This document shows, piece by piece, positions 27,516 to 36,922 of a stretch of DNA of 64,000 nucleotides; the stretch's first letter is position 1, and every line of letters begins with the position of its first letter. The DNA comes from Corallium rubrum. Lineage: Eukaryota > Cnidaria > Anthozoa > Scleralcyonacea > Coralliidae. Position numbers and translations under genes: made by a program. The stretch is taken from positions 1 through 64,000 of the forward strand of contig CAXIUP010000268.1 in assembly GCA_964035015.1 (NCBI GenBank). The letters run 5' to 3'. A model generated the notes under the pieces. The model saw only the letters and a program-made list of their open reading frames with translations. It did no database searches and was not told where the DNA came from.

Positions 27516-28030
27516 TTAAACTTCGGTGAATAATTGTTAAATAATTGACCGTGAGTGGAACTCGTCGAAATATAGTTGAAACTCCGACGCAGAAGTCAGA
27601 AAGACGCAAGCATCAACAAATAGAAATGAAGCTGAAACAACATTTATTTCGAATTTCTATGGCTCTTGGTATATTCGATTTGAATTTGTGCCAACGGTCA
27701 ACATACGCATCCCCCCGAAAGTAAATGAAATCAAAAAGAAACACAAAAGGAATACAACACTGCTCGTGTGCAAGAGGGTGTACGTTTGACATCCAAGATG
27801 ACCGTGTAGGGCCTGAAACTGACGTCCAAAAATTCCCCATGTCCGCCATTTTCTGCCTCACTTTTTCGTCCAGTGATTGACTGGAGTGCTGAAGTCAGCC
27901 TTCTAGGTATATGTAGAGTTCACTGCATCCACCACCACAGCCATATATATAAAGTTGGATAACGGAGGAGAGCGAAGCCCCGGGTACAATATGCTGGGAT
28001 TATACTAGCCTGGTACCCTGGCCCAATCAG
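27516..28030. other. Unassigned sequence
   Basis: There are only short open frames with no recognisable motif, for example 27613-27861 on the minus strand. Nothing here supports a gene or a named repeat. Confidence 0.5.
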
Positions 28031-28290
28031 AGACTTTTTTTTTAGACCTTTTCCAGAGGTGTTTAAAATTTTCGACTCTCGCTCAAGAAATTTATATGGA
28101 ATGCCATGTTCATCAGGATGTTGTGTTTTAAGGATTTTGGTGAAGGAAAATTCGAGTGTAGAATGTATACATTTTAAGACCAAACCGGGACCAGTTTCGA
28201 AAAATGCAACTACACAGGCCTTCCGGCAGGAATTGAACCCACGACCATGCGATTCTAGTGCAATGCTCTGACCACTGAGCCACGGAGGCC
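28030..28290 (-). mobile_element. tRNA-derived SINE, copy 1
   Basis: Read on the minus strand, a tRNA-like head (28218-28290) has an A-box-like 'tggctcagtggt' (plus 28271-28282) and a B-box-like 'gggttcaattcc' (plus 28230-28241), with a perfect GCTC/GAGC D-stem. A body of about 85 bp down to 28134 follows, and it is shared with the copy at 63780-63932. A run of A (T9 on the plus strand at about 28035) may be the 3' tail. Mismatches in the T-stem and acceptor argue against a functional tRNA gene. Confidence 0.75.
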
Positions 28291-28917
28291 GTTGCCGAGA
28301 GCTTGATCGCGAGTTCTGTGTACATTAAGGTGGTAATGCCAGGAGAGAATTGGGTTTATTAGAGTAAGTAAGTAACGTCAGTTGAAGGTTTTCAAAACTT
28401 GGTAAACTATTTTCAGCTTACTTCATGTGCTCAAGACATAGTTATACCTTTTGAAACGAAGGGTGTTGTGTAATCTCGAAAATTTTACAGGAATGCTTGG
28501 TGCACCTGTTTCGGCACAAAGTACACTAATATTAAAAAGCAGCGATAGTAAACAAAATAAAACTGAAGAGTTGAGGGCAAAACAACTTTCTAAAAAACGC
28601 AATTGTGCTAGAACGGTTAGAGAAAATGAGTCCACCAATCAGAGAGAAAAACGATTATTAAAACAAAGGAGTTATGCGAAATCTGTGCGAAAAAAATGAA
28701 TCTGCAGAGCAGAGACATAATAGGCTATCAATGCAATCTGATTACAATGAAAGAGTTCAACAAAATCAATCTGGTAAAGCAAGAGAAATAAAACTATCTA
28801 AAAACGTAAATATGCTGCAAGTGTAAGAGGCAATGAGACATTTGAAATGAGAAAAAAAGGTCTGCCAAACGTGATCATTACAATAAATCAAATCGTGGTG
28901 CAGCAAAAAGTATTAAT

Positions 28918-29247
28918 GAGTTTATTATATGCATGACAAAATTACTACATTCTGATTGGTCGAGAGGAGTGCAATTATTTTATTAATATTACTGCTCCCA
29001 AGGCCCTGGGAACGATGTTGACAATAGAATTCAAAATGGCGGCCAATTCTGTAATGGAAAGATTTCACATTTCCAACGACTGTGGTACACTATGAACTAA
29101 AAATTCCATGTAAATATTTTGAAATGAGTACGGAGAAAACCCAGAGTGAAAATGTTTCTTGTCAAGTAATGAAACAAGATGTTTTTAAAGGCGGGAGTGA
29201 GTACGAAGTGTACGTGTCGTAATTTTGCCATGCATATAATAAATGAG
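28918..29247. mobile_element. MITE with ~27-bp terminal inverted repeats
   Basis: The left end 'tttattatatgcatgacaaa' is mirrored by the right end (29221-29247) with about three mismatches. The element is about 330 bp and non-coding. It lies inside the Helitron remnant and abuts the next foldback. Superfamily not determined. Confidence 0.75.
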
Positions 29248-29408
29248 TAATCATATGATTTTGCTCGTACAATTAAGGATTTACACTACTCGTGATATTT
29301 GAAAATTATGCAAAATTGCACTCGCCTAACGGCTCGTGGACGTTTGGCAAAATTTTCAAATATCACTTGTAGTGTAAACCCTTAATTGTACTCGCTATCA
29401 TATAATTA
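29248..29408. mobile_element. 161-bp foldback MITE
   Basis: Left arm 29248 to about 29320 ('cgtacaattaaggatttaca', 'gatatttgaaaatt') is mirrored by the right arm 29342-29408, leaving a loop of about 20 bp. The arms are roughly 85-90% complementary, so the element would form a long hairpin. It follows the previous MITE with no gap. Confidence 0.8.
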
Positions 29409-29756
29409 CCTATACTAATTAATAAATTTCATGTTAGTGTATCTACAGGGCCACTTTACATATGTTCTTGTTATGAACAATTATGGTATAAACATAGTGT
29501 TTGCCCAGCAGAGAGAGTTCGACTGCTCAATCCGAACATACTTCAACATCTCCAAAATATTATAAGTTTTGAAAATGTTGAATGGCTTTGTCAGTCATGT
29601 GATAGATATTTGAGAAAAGTTAAAGTACCAACATATTCAATTTCAAATGGAATGAAGTTTCCTGAAAAACCTGAATTTTTTTACCTAAATGAACTTGAAT
29701 ACATACTAATTGCCCCAAAGCAACAAATAGGGGGAACATTGAAATCCTTCATATAA

Positions 29757-31270
29757 ATTGTGATAGCTATTTTTGCAATTTGTGCTCTATGAACCGTTGT
29801 TACCAATTCCAGTTAATTGCATGCAATAACAAAAACGTATTGCGTACATTATTATTTTGTTATTTATTCAACTCGCTTTTTAAAATGTTTTCCTTAACCA
29901 TCTCAGTCGCCACATGTACGCTTTGCGTACCTATTTTTGCCTTTTGGTCCTGGTTTTGTCTTGTTCGAATTACCTGAGTTTGGCTGTTCGTGAAATATTG
30001 TGCAGCATGTGGGCTGAGTCTTAGTGATGTAACACTGGCGCCAAGGGGTTTGGGGGGCATGACCCTCAAGAAAATTTTGAAATTTGGATGCCCTGAAACA
30101 CCGTTTCCAGCACTCTCATGCGAATATTTCGGTGAAAAAGGCACGGCAAATTGATTGTCATTTTACGCTTTTTTTCCATAAAAAATGAAAACTGTCATAT
30201 TTTACGAGCTACCTCCTCCACAGGCATTTTTTCCCCAGCTTCTTTCTGTCATAAAGGGGTGCAAATAAATTAAAAACATTTGCGGAGGAGGTAGGGTACC
30301 TTGTTAAAGCTCGAGAAATCCCATACTATCTACTCAAGTAAAATTTATTATGCTCGTATGAATCAACGTGGACGAATTAGGTTTAAAATTAAATATTTTA
30401 AAACTTTGTCAAAGTTATTTTGAATTTCCGTGAGCCAACACTATGGAGTACAGCCCTAAAACAAGTACTTTCTCAGGTGTATGGAAACAGACCTCTATCG
30501 GGATACGTAAAATCCCGATTGAAGACCTGATCTATAAAATCGGGATTTTTCTTTAGTGTCGCGATCGAGATCGCGTCGGGATTCAGGGTTTTGAAGCAAA
30601 ATCGGATAAATACTCGAGGAAATCGGAATGGTTGCATACTCTGGATCAGTCTATTTGATAAGTTTAACGACCATCATCTCTCCTTAATCTCATTTCCTCA
30701 GGATCAAGTTCCCAAAACCAGCACACCGGACGGCCAAGACGGACCGAAAAGGTAGTCGGATCGACAATTCGGGACCGACTTCTTCAACCGACTCTCAATT
30801 GTTGGGGGGTGCCAACCCCACCCCCCCCCCCCCCCCCCGCCACACACACACCCCTAATGTGCGCCCCTGACTGGCGCATTGTAGCCATGTACCGATGTAC
30901 GCATAAGCTTAAGCTATTTTAATCGGGCAAAAAGGTCAGGCCGCGCCTTTTTTATCCGGTCAAAAATCTCACACCCCTCCCTACTGTTTATCCCAAGTTA
31001 CACCCCTAGCTTCGTTGGAGTTCAATAACATGAAACTGTTTATCAGTTTATGCTAACTAACAAAGTAATAGACTCTTTGAATGGCATGCTCAGTAGCATG
31101 CGTTGAACCGCGACGAAAGATGTATACTTGTACTTTGTAAAGGTAAATGTAAGAATCACCCCCTCCGTTTTGTAAGAAGAGTGCATTATATCAAGTAGTA
31201 GAAACTTTGAACAGTTCGTTACAATTAATATAAGTGACCTATATAAAGTAGTAAGTCAGTTAGGGTGCCT
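29757..31270. other. Non-coding region with small hairpins and a C-run
   Basis: No gene was recognised. It contains an inverted repeat 30208-30231 / 30272-30294 ('ctacctcctcc' with 'ggaggaggtag'), a small hairpin at 30509-30549 ('aaaatcccgatt'), and a low-complexity C-run followed by a short CA tract at 30816-30853. A 26-bp near-palindromic word near 29913 recurs inverted at about 34086. Confidence 0.6.
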
Positions 31271-31271
31271 T

Positions 31272-31345
31272 ATGTCCCATGTGGACCCATAAGGCAAAGC
31301 GAGCGGAGATTCCTTTCGAGCGAAAGAAAACGACATTCGTCGTAA
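31272..31345 (+). repeat. Dispersed repeat, copy 1
   Basis: The sequence beginning 'cccatgtggacccataag' and containing 'ttcgagcgaaagaaaa' recurs at about 53659-53730 in the same orientation with a few differences. Its source element is unknown. Confidence 0.75.
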
Positions 31346-31730
31346 TTTGTTGCGAGGGGTCCGACACGGCCATCGAAAACGTTTTCGTAAAATTCTCCAC
31401 AAAGCAATCAGGAGAATTTTACAAGCCGGTTTCGAAGACTGGGGACTGTATCTTTCGTTTTGTATCTCTTTATTACATGAAAGTCTTACAGATCAACAAG
31501 CCTAATACTTCAGATCAACATTTCTAATACTTCAGATCGCACGCATATCATTCATCTCAATAGGTCGGAAACAATCGGTTGCGATCTGTGATTCCAATTG
31601 ACGGTTTTACATATATCGTCTTATTTTATTATGTTACTCTCTGATACACACCCTACTCTACTAACTAATCCCTTTACAATGTCTCCTTTCACGCCATTTG
31701 GCATGCGTCTCGTACATGTAGCTATTTTTA

Positions 31731-31962
31731 TAAAGGCCTAATCAAACGAGAACGCAAGTCATCGCAAGTTGGCAGTCACGAATTTCTGTGGCGGTCGTTC
31801 GAACTCCCCAAATTAACAAAATAAAGGTTTCATGAGTGTTTTAAACAAGTTTTAACTTTGTCACGGTACATAATATTTTCGAGAAATCATTCAGACTGAG
31901 AGCGGCTGGCTGAGTTAGCGTGACTGCCAACTTGCGTGCGTTCTCGTTTAATTAGGGCTTTA
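31731..31962. mobile_element. 232-bp MITE with ~45-bp terminal inverted repeats
   Basis: Left arm 31731-31780 ('taaaggcctaatcaaacgag') and right arm 31919-31962 are inverted copies. The left arm has a few extra bases before 'cgcaagttggcagtcacg'. Interior is non-coding. Target-site duplication is unclear. Confidence 0.85.
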
Positions 31963-31985
31963 CAATAGGCTATATGTAAAAACCG

Positions 31986-32090
31986 TGTAAAACAAGGACC
32001 CATGTCAGATTGGACGGGAGTTTAAGAAAATATGATATTTTGTGGCGGGGGTGATGTTTTATTGTACTACGTGCAAATTGTTGTAGTAAG
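31986..32090 (+). repeat. Dispersed direct repeat, copy 1
   Basis: About 105 bp starting 'gtaaaacaaggacccatgtc' and ending 'acgtgcaaattgttgtag' recurs at 36052-36158, same strand, roughly 93% alike, with a G-run expansion in the second copy. The two copies bracket a 4-kb segment. Confidence 0.85.
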
Positions 32091-32345
32091 AAACTCAGCT
32101 TATGTCAGTGAAATTCTAACTAATCTGCTGCGTTATTGCTCTAAGAAGATATAATATAATGATTAGCAATCCGTTCAGAAAATAGCCAGACGGTTCAGAA
32201 GCCGTGACGGATATATTGCTGTTACCATTTTAATACATATTAAGAACCTTTGAATGGGTCAACCGGAAGATATTTCTTTTGCTGAAGCCACTTGATAAGA
32301 AGTGTCGATATAGACACTGCAGTAGTCGAGTTTCAGGGTGTTGTA

Positions 32346-32826
32346 CAGTGGCGTAGCTACACCCGGGCCTACCCGAGCCTGTGCCCGGGTGAAACGTGCG
32401 TGTGCCCGGGTGAAATATTGCAGACAGATCTAGCTCTCATTATATAGGCAAAGTAATTTAAGTATAGAGTATAGCCACTAGGAAGATTGTGTATAAGTTT
32501 ACTGTTTACAAACTATAAAATCATGATTTTCACTGGTTTTTATTTTATCTTTTTTGTTGTTAAAATTGCCCCCAAAATGCAGGAAATAGCATTTCCGTGG
32601 CGTAAAAAATCAAAAATTTCCTGGGGGAGCATGTTCACACCCCAGAGGTTTCCCGCATGTTTGGCGCTCTGAACTGCCACTACCAACCGGACATACTGTA
32701 CTTCAAAATTGGTGGCTACGGCCCTGTGACTGTAAATCACTGTAATAACAAAAAACCCACCAGAGAATGTTGAGACCTGTGCCCATGTTGTGCCCACATG
32801 ACATCTGCTTCCTGGCTACGCCACTG
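32346..32826. mobile_element. hAT-type MITE with perfect 8-bp target-site duplication
   Basis: Terminal inverted repeats 'cagtggcgtagc' (32346-32357) and 'gctacgccactg' (32815-32826) are perfect over 12 bp. The flanks are identical 8-bp words 'gtgttgta' at 32338-32345 and 32827-32834. An 8-bp duplication with CAGTGG-like ends is typical of hAT elements. At 481 bp with no transposase reading frame, it is non-autonomous. Confidence 0.9.
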
Positions 32827-32834
32827 GTGTTGTA

Positions 32835-33150
32835 ATGTGCGCGCATCATTTTTCAAAAAAACTGGCGAGCTCCCCTCAAAGTAAAAGTACTGTTTAAAAT
32901 AAACAAAGTATAGATACAGTTTCTGGGTGTTTAACACTGTTATTCTGTTGTTGACTCGCTAGCAAGTCTGTTTGCCATTGCTTACTTTGTAGAGAGCCCG
33001 CCAATTTCTCTCCAAAACGATGCTCGCGCAACAGCCTGAAACTCGCCCATTGCTAATCTAAATAGTGTAATAAAAGTAGCGTGCTGCGTAGACAGTGTAG
33101 AAACAACAATCGAAATATAGTAAGGTTAGATATACTGCCGGAACAGAGAA
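32835..33150. other. Unassigned sequence
   Basis: No gene, repeat family or clear structure was recognised. Confidence 0.5.
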
Positions 33151-33154
33151 CGTA

Positions 33155-33197
33155 GGAGTCTAACGTTTCGAGCGAAGGCCCTTCGTCAGAGAGAAAC
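33155..33197 (-). ncRNA. Hammerhead-ribozyme-like motif
   Basis: On the minus strand the core CTGACGA (33183-33189) is followed by a stem-loop GGGC-CTTC-GCTC, then GAAAC (33165-33169) and a GTT triplet, as in a type I hammerhead with a minimal stem III. Stem I is poor, about 3 bp, so activity is doubtful. Such motifs are known from Penelope-like retroelement repeats and metazoan retrozymes. Confidence 0.55.
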
Positions 33198-33198
33198 G

Positions 33199-33389
33199 TG
33201 ATTAGATATTGCTAATCTAGGTGTTCCAAGTGGTTCTTTCAAGAGTTCCTTTGATGTCATTGATACGCCAACCGCTCCAGCTGTTAAAAGACCTGAGTCG
33301 AATAATTCGTTCACGAGTTCTTTTCTAAGAGGTCCACAGTGCTCGTCATTACCTTTATTTATATAAGAAATATTATTCCCAACTATCAA
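33199..33389 (-). pseudogene. Truncated small ORF of unknown function
   Basis: A frame of up to 67 codons contains a small hydrophobic segment around 'SGLLTAGAVGVSMTSKELL'. Its frame runs into the hammerhead-bearing repeat, whose CTGACGA supplies the stop codon, so the original 3' end was probably cut by that insertion. It lies downstream of, and on the same strand as, the ORF at 33400-33746. No family recognised. Confidence 0.3.
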
Positions 33390-33399
33390 ATATATTATC

Positions 33400-33746
33400 C
33401 GATTTTTTAGCCAGTTCGGATGTTTCAGCCTTCACCACGTGATTCTCTCTCACGTTTGGCTTTTTTATACGCGAAATACAAACCCCCGATAGCGGGCCAA
33501 CGAGGATACGATAATACTACCGTTTTTAAAGTTGATTAAACTCGCTTCCTCATCAATATCTTTCATTAGGCGTTCTCTAGCTTTCTCCTCTTTCGCTTCC
33601 TTCGAAATAGCGGCGAGTCTTTTGCCAGCTTCGATTCTCTTAGGGTCTTTAGTCTTTTTAACTGTCGTTATTTTAGGTATTTCTTCATTCGGTTGGGCTG
33701 CCGTTGGCTTGGTACTGGATTTAGTTTCATCTGCGGTATCTGACAT
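33400..33746 (-). pseudogene. Small charged ORF with a hydrophobic tail, probably frameshifted
   Basis: The ATG at 33746 opens 93 codons: a Ser/Thr/Lys-rich start, then a highly charged segment 'KTKDPKRIEAGKRLAAISKE' and 'AKEEKARERLMKDIDEE', then 'GSIIVSSL' before a stop at 33465. A one-base frame change near 'ttggcccgc' (about 33495) would read on into 'AIGGLYFAYKKAKRERES', that is, a membrane-like segment with a basic cytoplasmic-type tail. This suggests a broken gene for a small single-pass protein with an N-terminal helix. Pairing with a second small ORF on the same strand suggests cargo of a mobile element, but I do not recognise the family. Confidence 0.35.
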
Positions 33747-33749
33747 TTA

Positions 33750-34190
33750 TTATATAGTGATATTAAATTGCCGGCGCGAATCTAAAAAAAAAAGTTTAAT
33801 ATTATCTTACATATAACTCACAGATAACTCCGAGATAACTTATTGATATTTCATAGATAACTTATTGATATCTTATTGCAGGAGACTTTGCTTCGCCCGG
33901 CTGATCCGGATGTACGTCATAGGGTATATTATAAGTGATATTGGGCATTTCACTCGATTACACAACACGTCAATAGGGTGTGGTGTGACGTCAATAAATT
34001 CCTTTTGGCCTAAGGTTAAGTTAATATGAAATACCTAAACTACGCCCAGATATTCAATACCTGCACTTGTCAGTAGGCTACATGTAAAAATAGGTACGCA
34101 ATGCGTACATGCGGATACTGGTATTTATTTCGCCTGCCGATAATGATTGAACAACGTAAATTGTTCACTAAAACATACTGAAAATCCTAG
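33750..34190. other. AT-rich non-coding region
   Basis: A short direct repeat 'agataacttattgatat' occurs at about 33832 and 33855. Otherwise nothing was recognised. Confidence 0.5.
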
Positions 34191-35420
34191 ATAACCTTGT
34201 GACATATCAGCATATGCTCTCACGTATCATCTAGAATCGACAATAATTATTAATTTTTAAATGCCCTTAATAACTTAACAATAATGTTTAATTCTAGCCC
34301 TTACTTAAACTCCAACCTAATCCCTAACCCAAGCCCGGTCCCAACCCTAATCTTAACTCTAATCTTGAAAACAGGAAACCCGGTCGCTAATCGCATTGTT
34401 AAAAGAATGTGATAATATATCGCTTTCACTTACACGTTAGACTCTGGTAACACATCAATTGATTTGTCTCAAGAATGATCAATGCACTTTTTGAATAAGT
34501 ATTTTATACACCTACATGTAACTCAAGCAGTACCAAGTTATTGAAGTACAGTTGATTTCTTTCTGCGTATATATACAGACAATCAGACATATAGATAAGA
34601 TATCTTGGCCAAGGGCCTAACACGTCAACAGTACACTTGAAACATTAGTTAAAACATGAAACGCGGTCCCTATAATCGTATTAAAAAATATGATACTTAT
34701 ATCGCTTTAATTTCGCTCCAGTATAATGTTAGAACTCAACACAATAAGCGTGTGATCATGCAACACGTATGTTCGAATTAAAGCATTAGAGGCATTTAGA
34801 GCCGGCGCAAAGAACAGCCTGAAATTTTCTGCTTGTGAATTATAGTTAAACATCTCGGCCCAGTGCTTATCATCATTAATTCAAAGGCTATTCACGTTTC
34901 GGAAATATTGATTAGAACGGTTTAACACTCTTGTCTGAGCAAAAACGTTATAAATTGACTACACCCTTCAACATGTACTGTTACGTCTCACCTATAGAAA
35001 TAACAATAATCATTAATTTCTAACGATTAACCCCAATCTGGCAATCTCTAACCCCTATACTAAAATGTTTGAACACACACACGGGTAAGGTTAGGTAAAT
35101 CATAGTTGGTAAATTGGCAAAAACAGCAAACGCGGACGCTAATCGCATTGTTAAAGAATATGATATTTTTATGTTTTATATGGCTATATTTTAGACTCTA
35201 GTAACATATGCATTGATGCGTCTCAATAAATCAATGTTCAACGAGTTTTTTGAATAAGTACTGAATACGTCTAGATCTACATGTAACATAAACAGTGCCA
35301 AGCACGGTGGATTTCTGCGTGTAAACCTATAGCTAAAATATCTTGGCCGAGCGCCTAACACGTAAGCACTTGAAACATTTAATAGTTAAAAGGGCATTCA
35401 GATTTCAGAAAGATCTTTAA
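34190..35420. repeat. Diverged AT-rich duplication (three related blocks)
   Basis: Three stretches share markers in the same order. 'cgctaatcgcattgttaaa' type words occur at about 34381, 34662 and 35131. 'tatcttggccaagggcctaa' type words occur at about 34600, 34852 and 35338. An 'acttgaaacatt' word follows in two of them. Copies are strongly diverged and of unequal length, so this is an old tandem duplication, partly deleted. Confidence 0.6.
34296..34371. repeat. Degenerate telomere-like CCTAA-rich tract
   Basis: Words such as 'ccctaaccc' and 'ccaaccctaatc' recur irregularly. A similar stretch is at about 53145-53275. They are not perfect TTAGGG arrays and could be interstitial telomere-like sequence or simple AT/C-rich decay. 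Confidence 0.35.
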
Positions 35421-36050
35421 TCCGAAGCCAAACAAGCGCTGACACTGTTTCTTCGTCCTTGGAAAGCTTGTCGTTTAGGCGATAAAATCGAAACGCGTTC
35501 CGGAATTATTAGAGTATGAACACCTTGTATGGTTTGATTACGTGATGCTGAGATGAACACGAGAAAGTATTGCATGTAAATATGCAGTCACCGCGCGCTT
35601 GTATTTATAGTATAAAACAACAGTACATACATACATGTGCATAAAAATGTATTAAAATGCTGAAATACATATTGTTTCGAAACCAGACAATCCGAAAAAT
35701 TCTCAAAACCGTTCAAATTTATACCGACAGACCAGTAGCCCACTGTCAGCTGTCGACTTGTCATATATTTCTTGGCGTCTTGTGATAGCGCGCAAATGTT
35801 TATTACCTGAAACAAAACTCAACGTTCTATCTTCCATTCATTGTTCTGGTACACGTTCATAAACCCTTCGGACATACAAATAAGACTTCTGAAGTATGCT
35901 GATTCGGATCCGCTATTGGTCGTTTGCGTTGATCACGTGATTGACGAAAACATTCGTACACACACAAACACACAACCGCGCTCATGACATAGCGGATATG
36001 GTTTAGCAACCAGTATCCGCAAAAACAGGACCGGGGACCCGATGACCCAT
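35421..36050. other. Unassigned sequence
   Basis: Minus-strand open frames at 35588-35815 and 35857-36072 show no recognisable motif. No gene is called. Confidence 0.5.
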
Positions 36051-36051
36051 G

Positions 36052-36158
36052 TAAAACAAGGACCCATGTCAAATTGGACGGGGGTTTAAGAAAATATTAC
36101 ATTTTGTGGCGGGGGGGGGGGGGGGATATTTTATTGTACTACGTGCAAATTGTTGTAA
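36052..36158 (+). repeat. Dispersed direct repeat, copy 2
   Basis: Second copy of the 31986-32090 repeat, with a run of about 15 G in place of 'gggggtg'. Confidence 0.85.
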
Positions 36159-36239
36159 CTGTTTTGAGCTAACAAAAAGCAGCGCAAGGGAACGCGCGAA
36201 GGACAAAAAGACTCACACGTGCATATTGCATAATGTGTT

Positions 36240-36577
36240 ATCTCTTTTCTATTATCAAATATCATAATGACTTGAAGATCTACATGTATTAGTTAAAAGC
36301 TTCTAGGACAGCGTCGGCCACGGTTGAAATCCAAATATTACCAGGGTTAAGTCACGTTGGCCTGAAAAACAGAGAAAAATCTTCTCGACGTTTCGAGCGA
36401 AGGCCCTTCGTCAGGAGAAATTAGTAAACAACTCACATGTGGTCACGCGTATATTTATAGCAGAGCTACAACGTGACTTAACCCTGGTAATATTTATATG
36501 TATTAGTGTTGTGGACGAAACACATCCAATCATCCATGCTTCATTCAAATTAATTTGGTTTGATAATAGAAAAGATA
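36240..36577. mobile_element. Nested foldback element containing a hammerhead ribozyme
   Basis: Outer arms 36240-36259 and 36559-36577 ('cttttctattatcaaa') are inverted copies. Inside them lies a second, perfect inverted repeat of 26 bp at 36334-36359 and 36469-36494 ('accagggttaagtcacgttg'). The inner 161-bp unit contains the hammerhead at 36381-36420. No protein-coding sequence. The element class is not one I can name. Confidence 0.75.
36381..36420 (-). ncRNA. Type I hammerhead ribozyme motif
   Basis: On the minus strand: TTCTC, core CTGACGA (36408-36414), stem II GGGC-CTTC-GCTC, GAAAC (36390-36394), cleavage triplet GTC (36387-36389), then GAGAA. TTCTC and GAGAA pair perfectly as stem I. 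Stem III is only the self-complementary ACGT, as in Penelope-like element hammerheads, which are thought to act as dimers. All conserved core bases that I can check are present, so it may still cleave RNA. Confidence 0.8.
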
Positions 36578-36721
36578 TCTAACCTTCTCCGATAGCTCAT
36601 TGAGCACCTACGACGTCAAAATGTTTAATTTGCATATTAAACTGAACAAACTGAAATATTTAATCTTTGAAAAAAATATATAAATAAATAAATGACGTGA
36701 GCCAACAACTTGTTGTCATTG

Positions 36722-36760
36722 CTGTGATGAAGGCCTGAGTCAACAGGCCGAAAGCTTAGC
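36722..36760 (+). ncRNA. Degenerate hammerhead-like motif
   Basis: TGATGA (36725-36730) is followed by a perfect stem GGCCTG/CAGGCC and then GAAA (36750-36753), the hammerhead order. The invariant C before TGATGA is replaced by G, so it is probably inactive. Confidence 0.4.
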
Positions 36761-36922
36761 AAAGAAATATTTTACGTGCTGTTTCCACAAAACTTATTTA
36801 TATAAACTGAAATATCTCAAGAACAAAGCAAGGAAACGAAAAACTGCAAAAGATGTTACTCTATAATTTTAAGTGTTCTTTCAAATAAGACAAATTTAAT
36901 TTTCGTTTCATAGACACTTTAA

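Larger units (their letters stand above)
28451..29756 (+). pseudogene. Helitron-like ORF remnant (N-terminal region), broken by MITEs and frameshifts
   Basis: The first part (28451-28920) encodes a basic coiled repeat of about 23 residues (NES..QRE.RL..QRSYAKSVR, then NESAEQR..RL), with at least two frameshifts, and ends in 'KSINEF'. The second part (about 29436-29756) reads 'GPLYICSCYEQLWYKHSV', then 'VEWLCQSCDRYLRKVKVP', 'SISNGMKFP' and 'LNELEYILIAP'. These match the Cys-rich region, 'NG...P' step and 'LE..LIA' motif that I know from the region upstream of the helicase in metazoan Helitron proteins (the DUF6570/Helitron_like_N neighbourhood). Rep nickase and helicase domains are absent, so this is a fragment. 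About 490 bp of MITE sequence (28918-29408) sits exactly where the two halves would meet. Confidence 0.7.

Noticed and set aside
28060..28120. Hammerhead-like CTGATGA ... GAAA on the minus strand
   Set aside because: The intervening ~35 bases do not form the required stem II, so the two words are probably coincidental.
28218..28290. tRNA gene
   Set aside because: A- and B-box-like words are present, but acceptor and T-stems are mismatched and the sequence continues into a SINE body shared with 63780-63932.
33532..33816. 94-codon hydrophobic plus-strand frame
   Set aside because: It is the antisense shadow of the charged Lys/Glu-rich minus-strand ORF; antisense of charged codons often looks hydrophobic.
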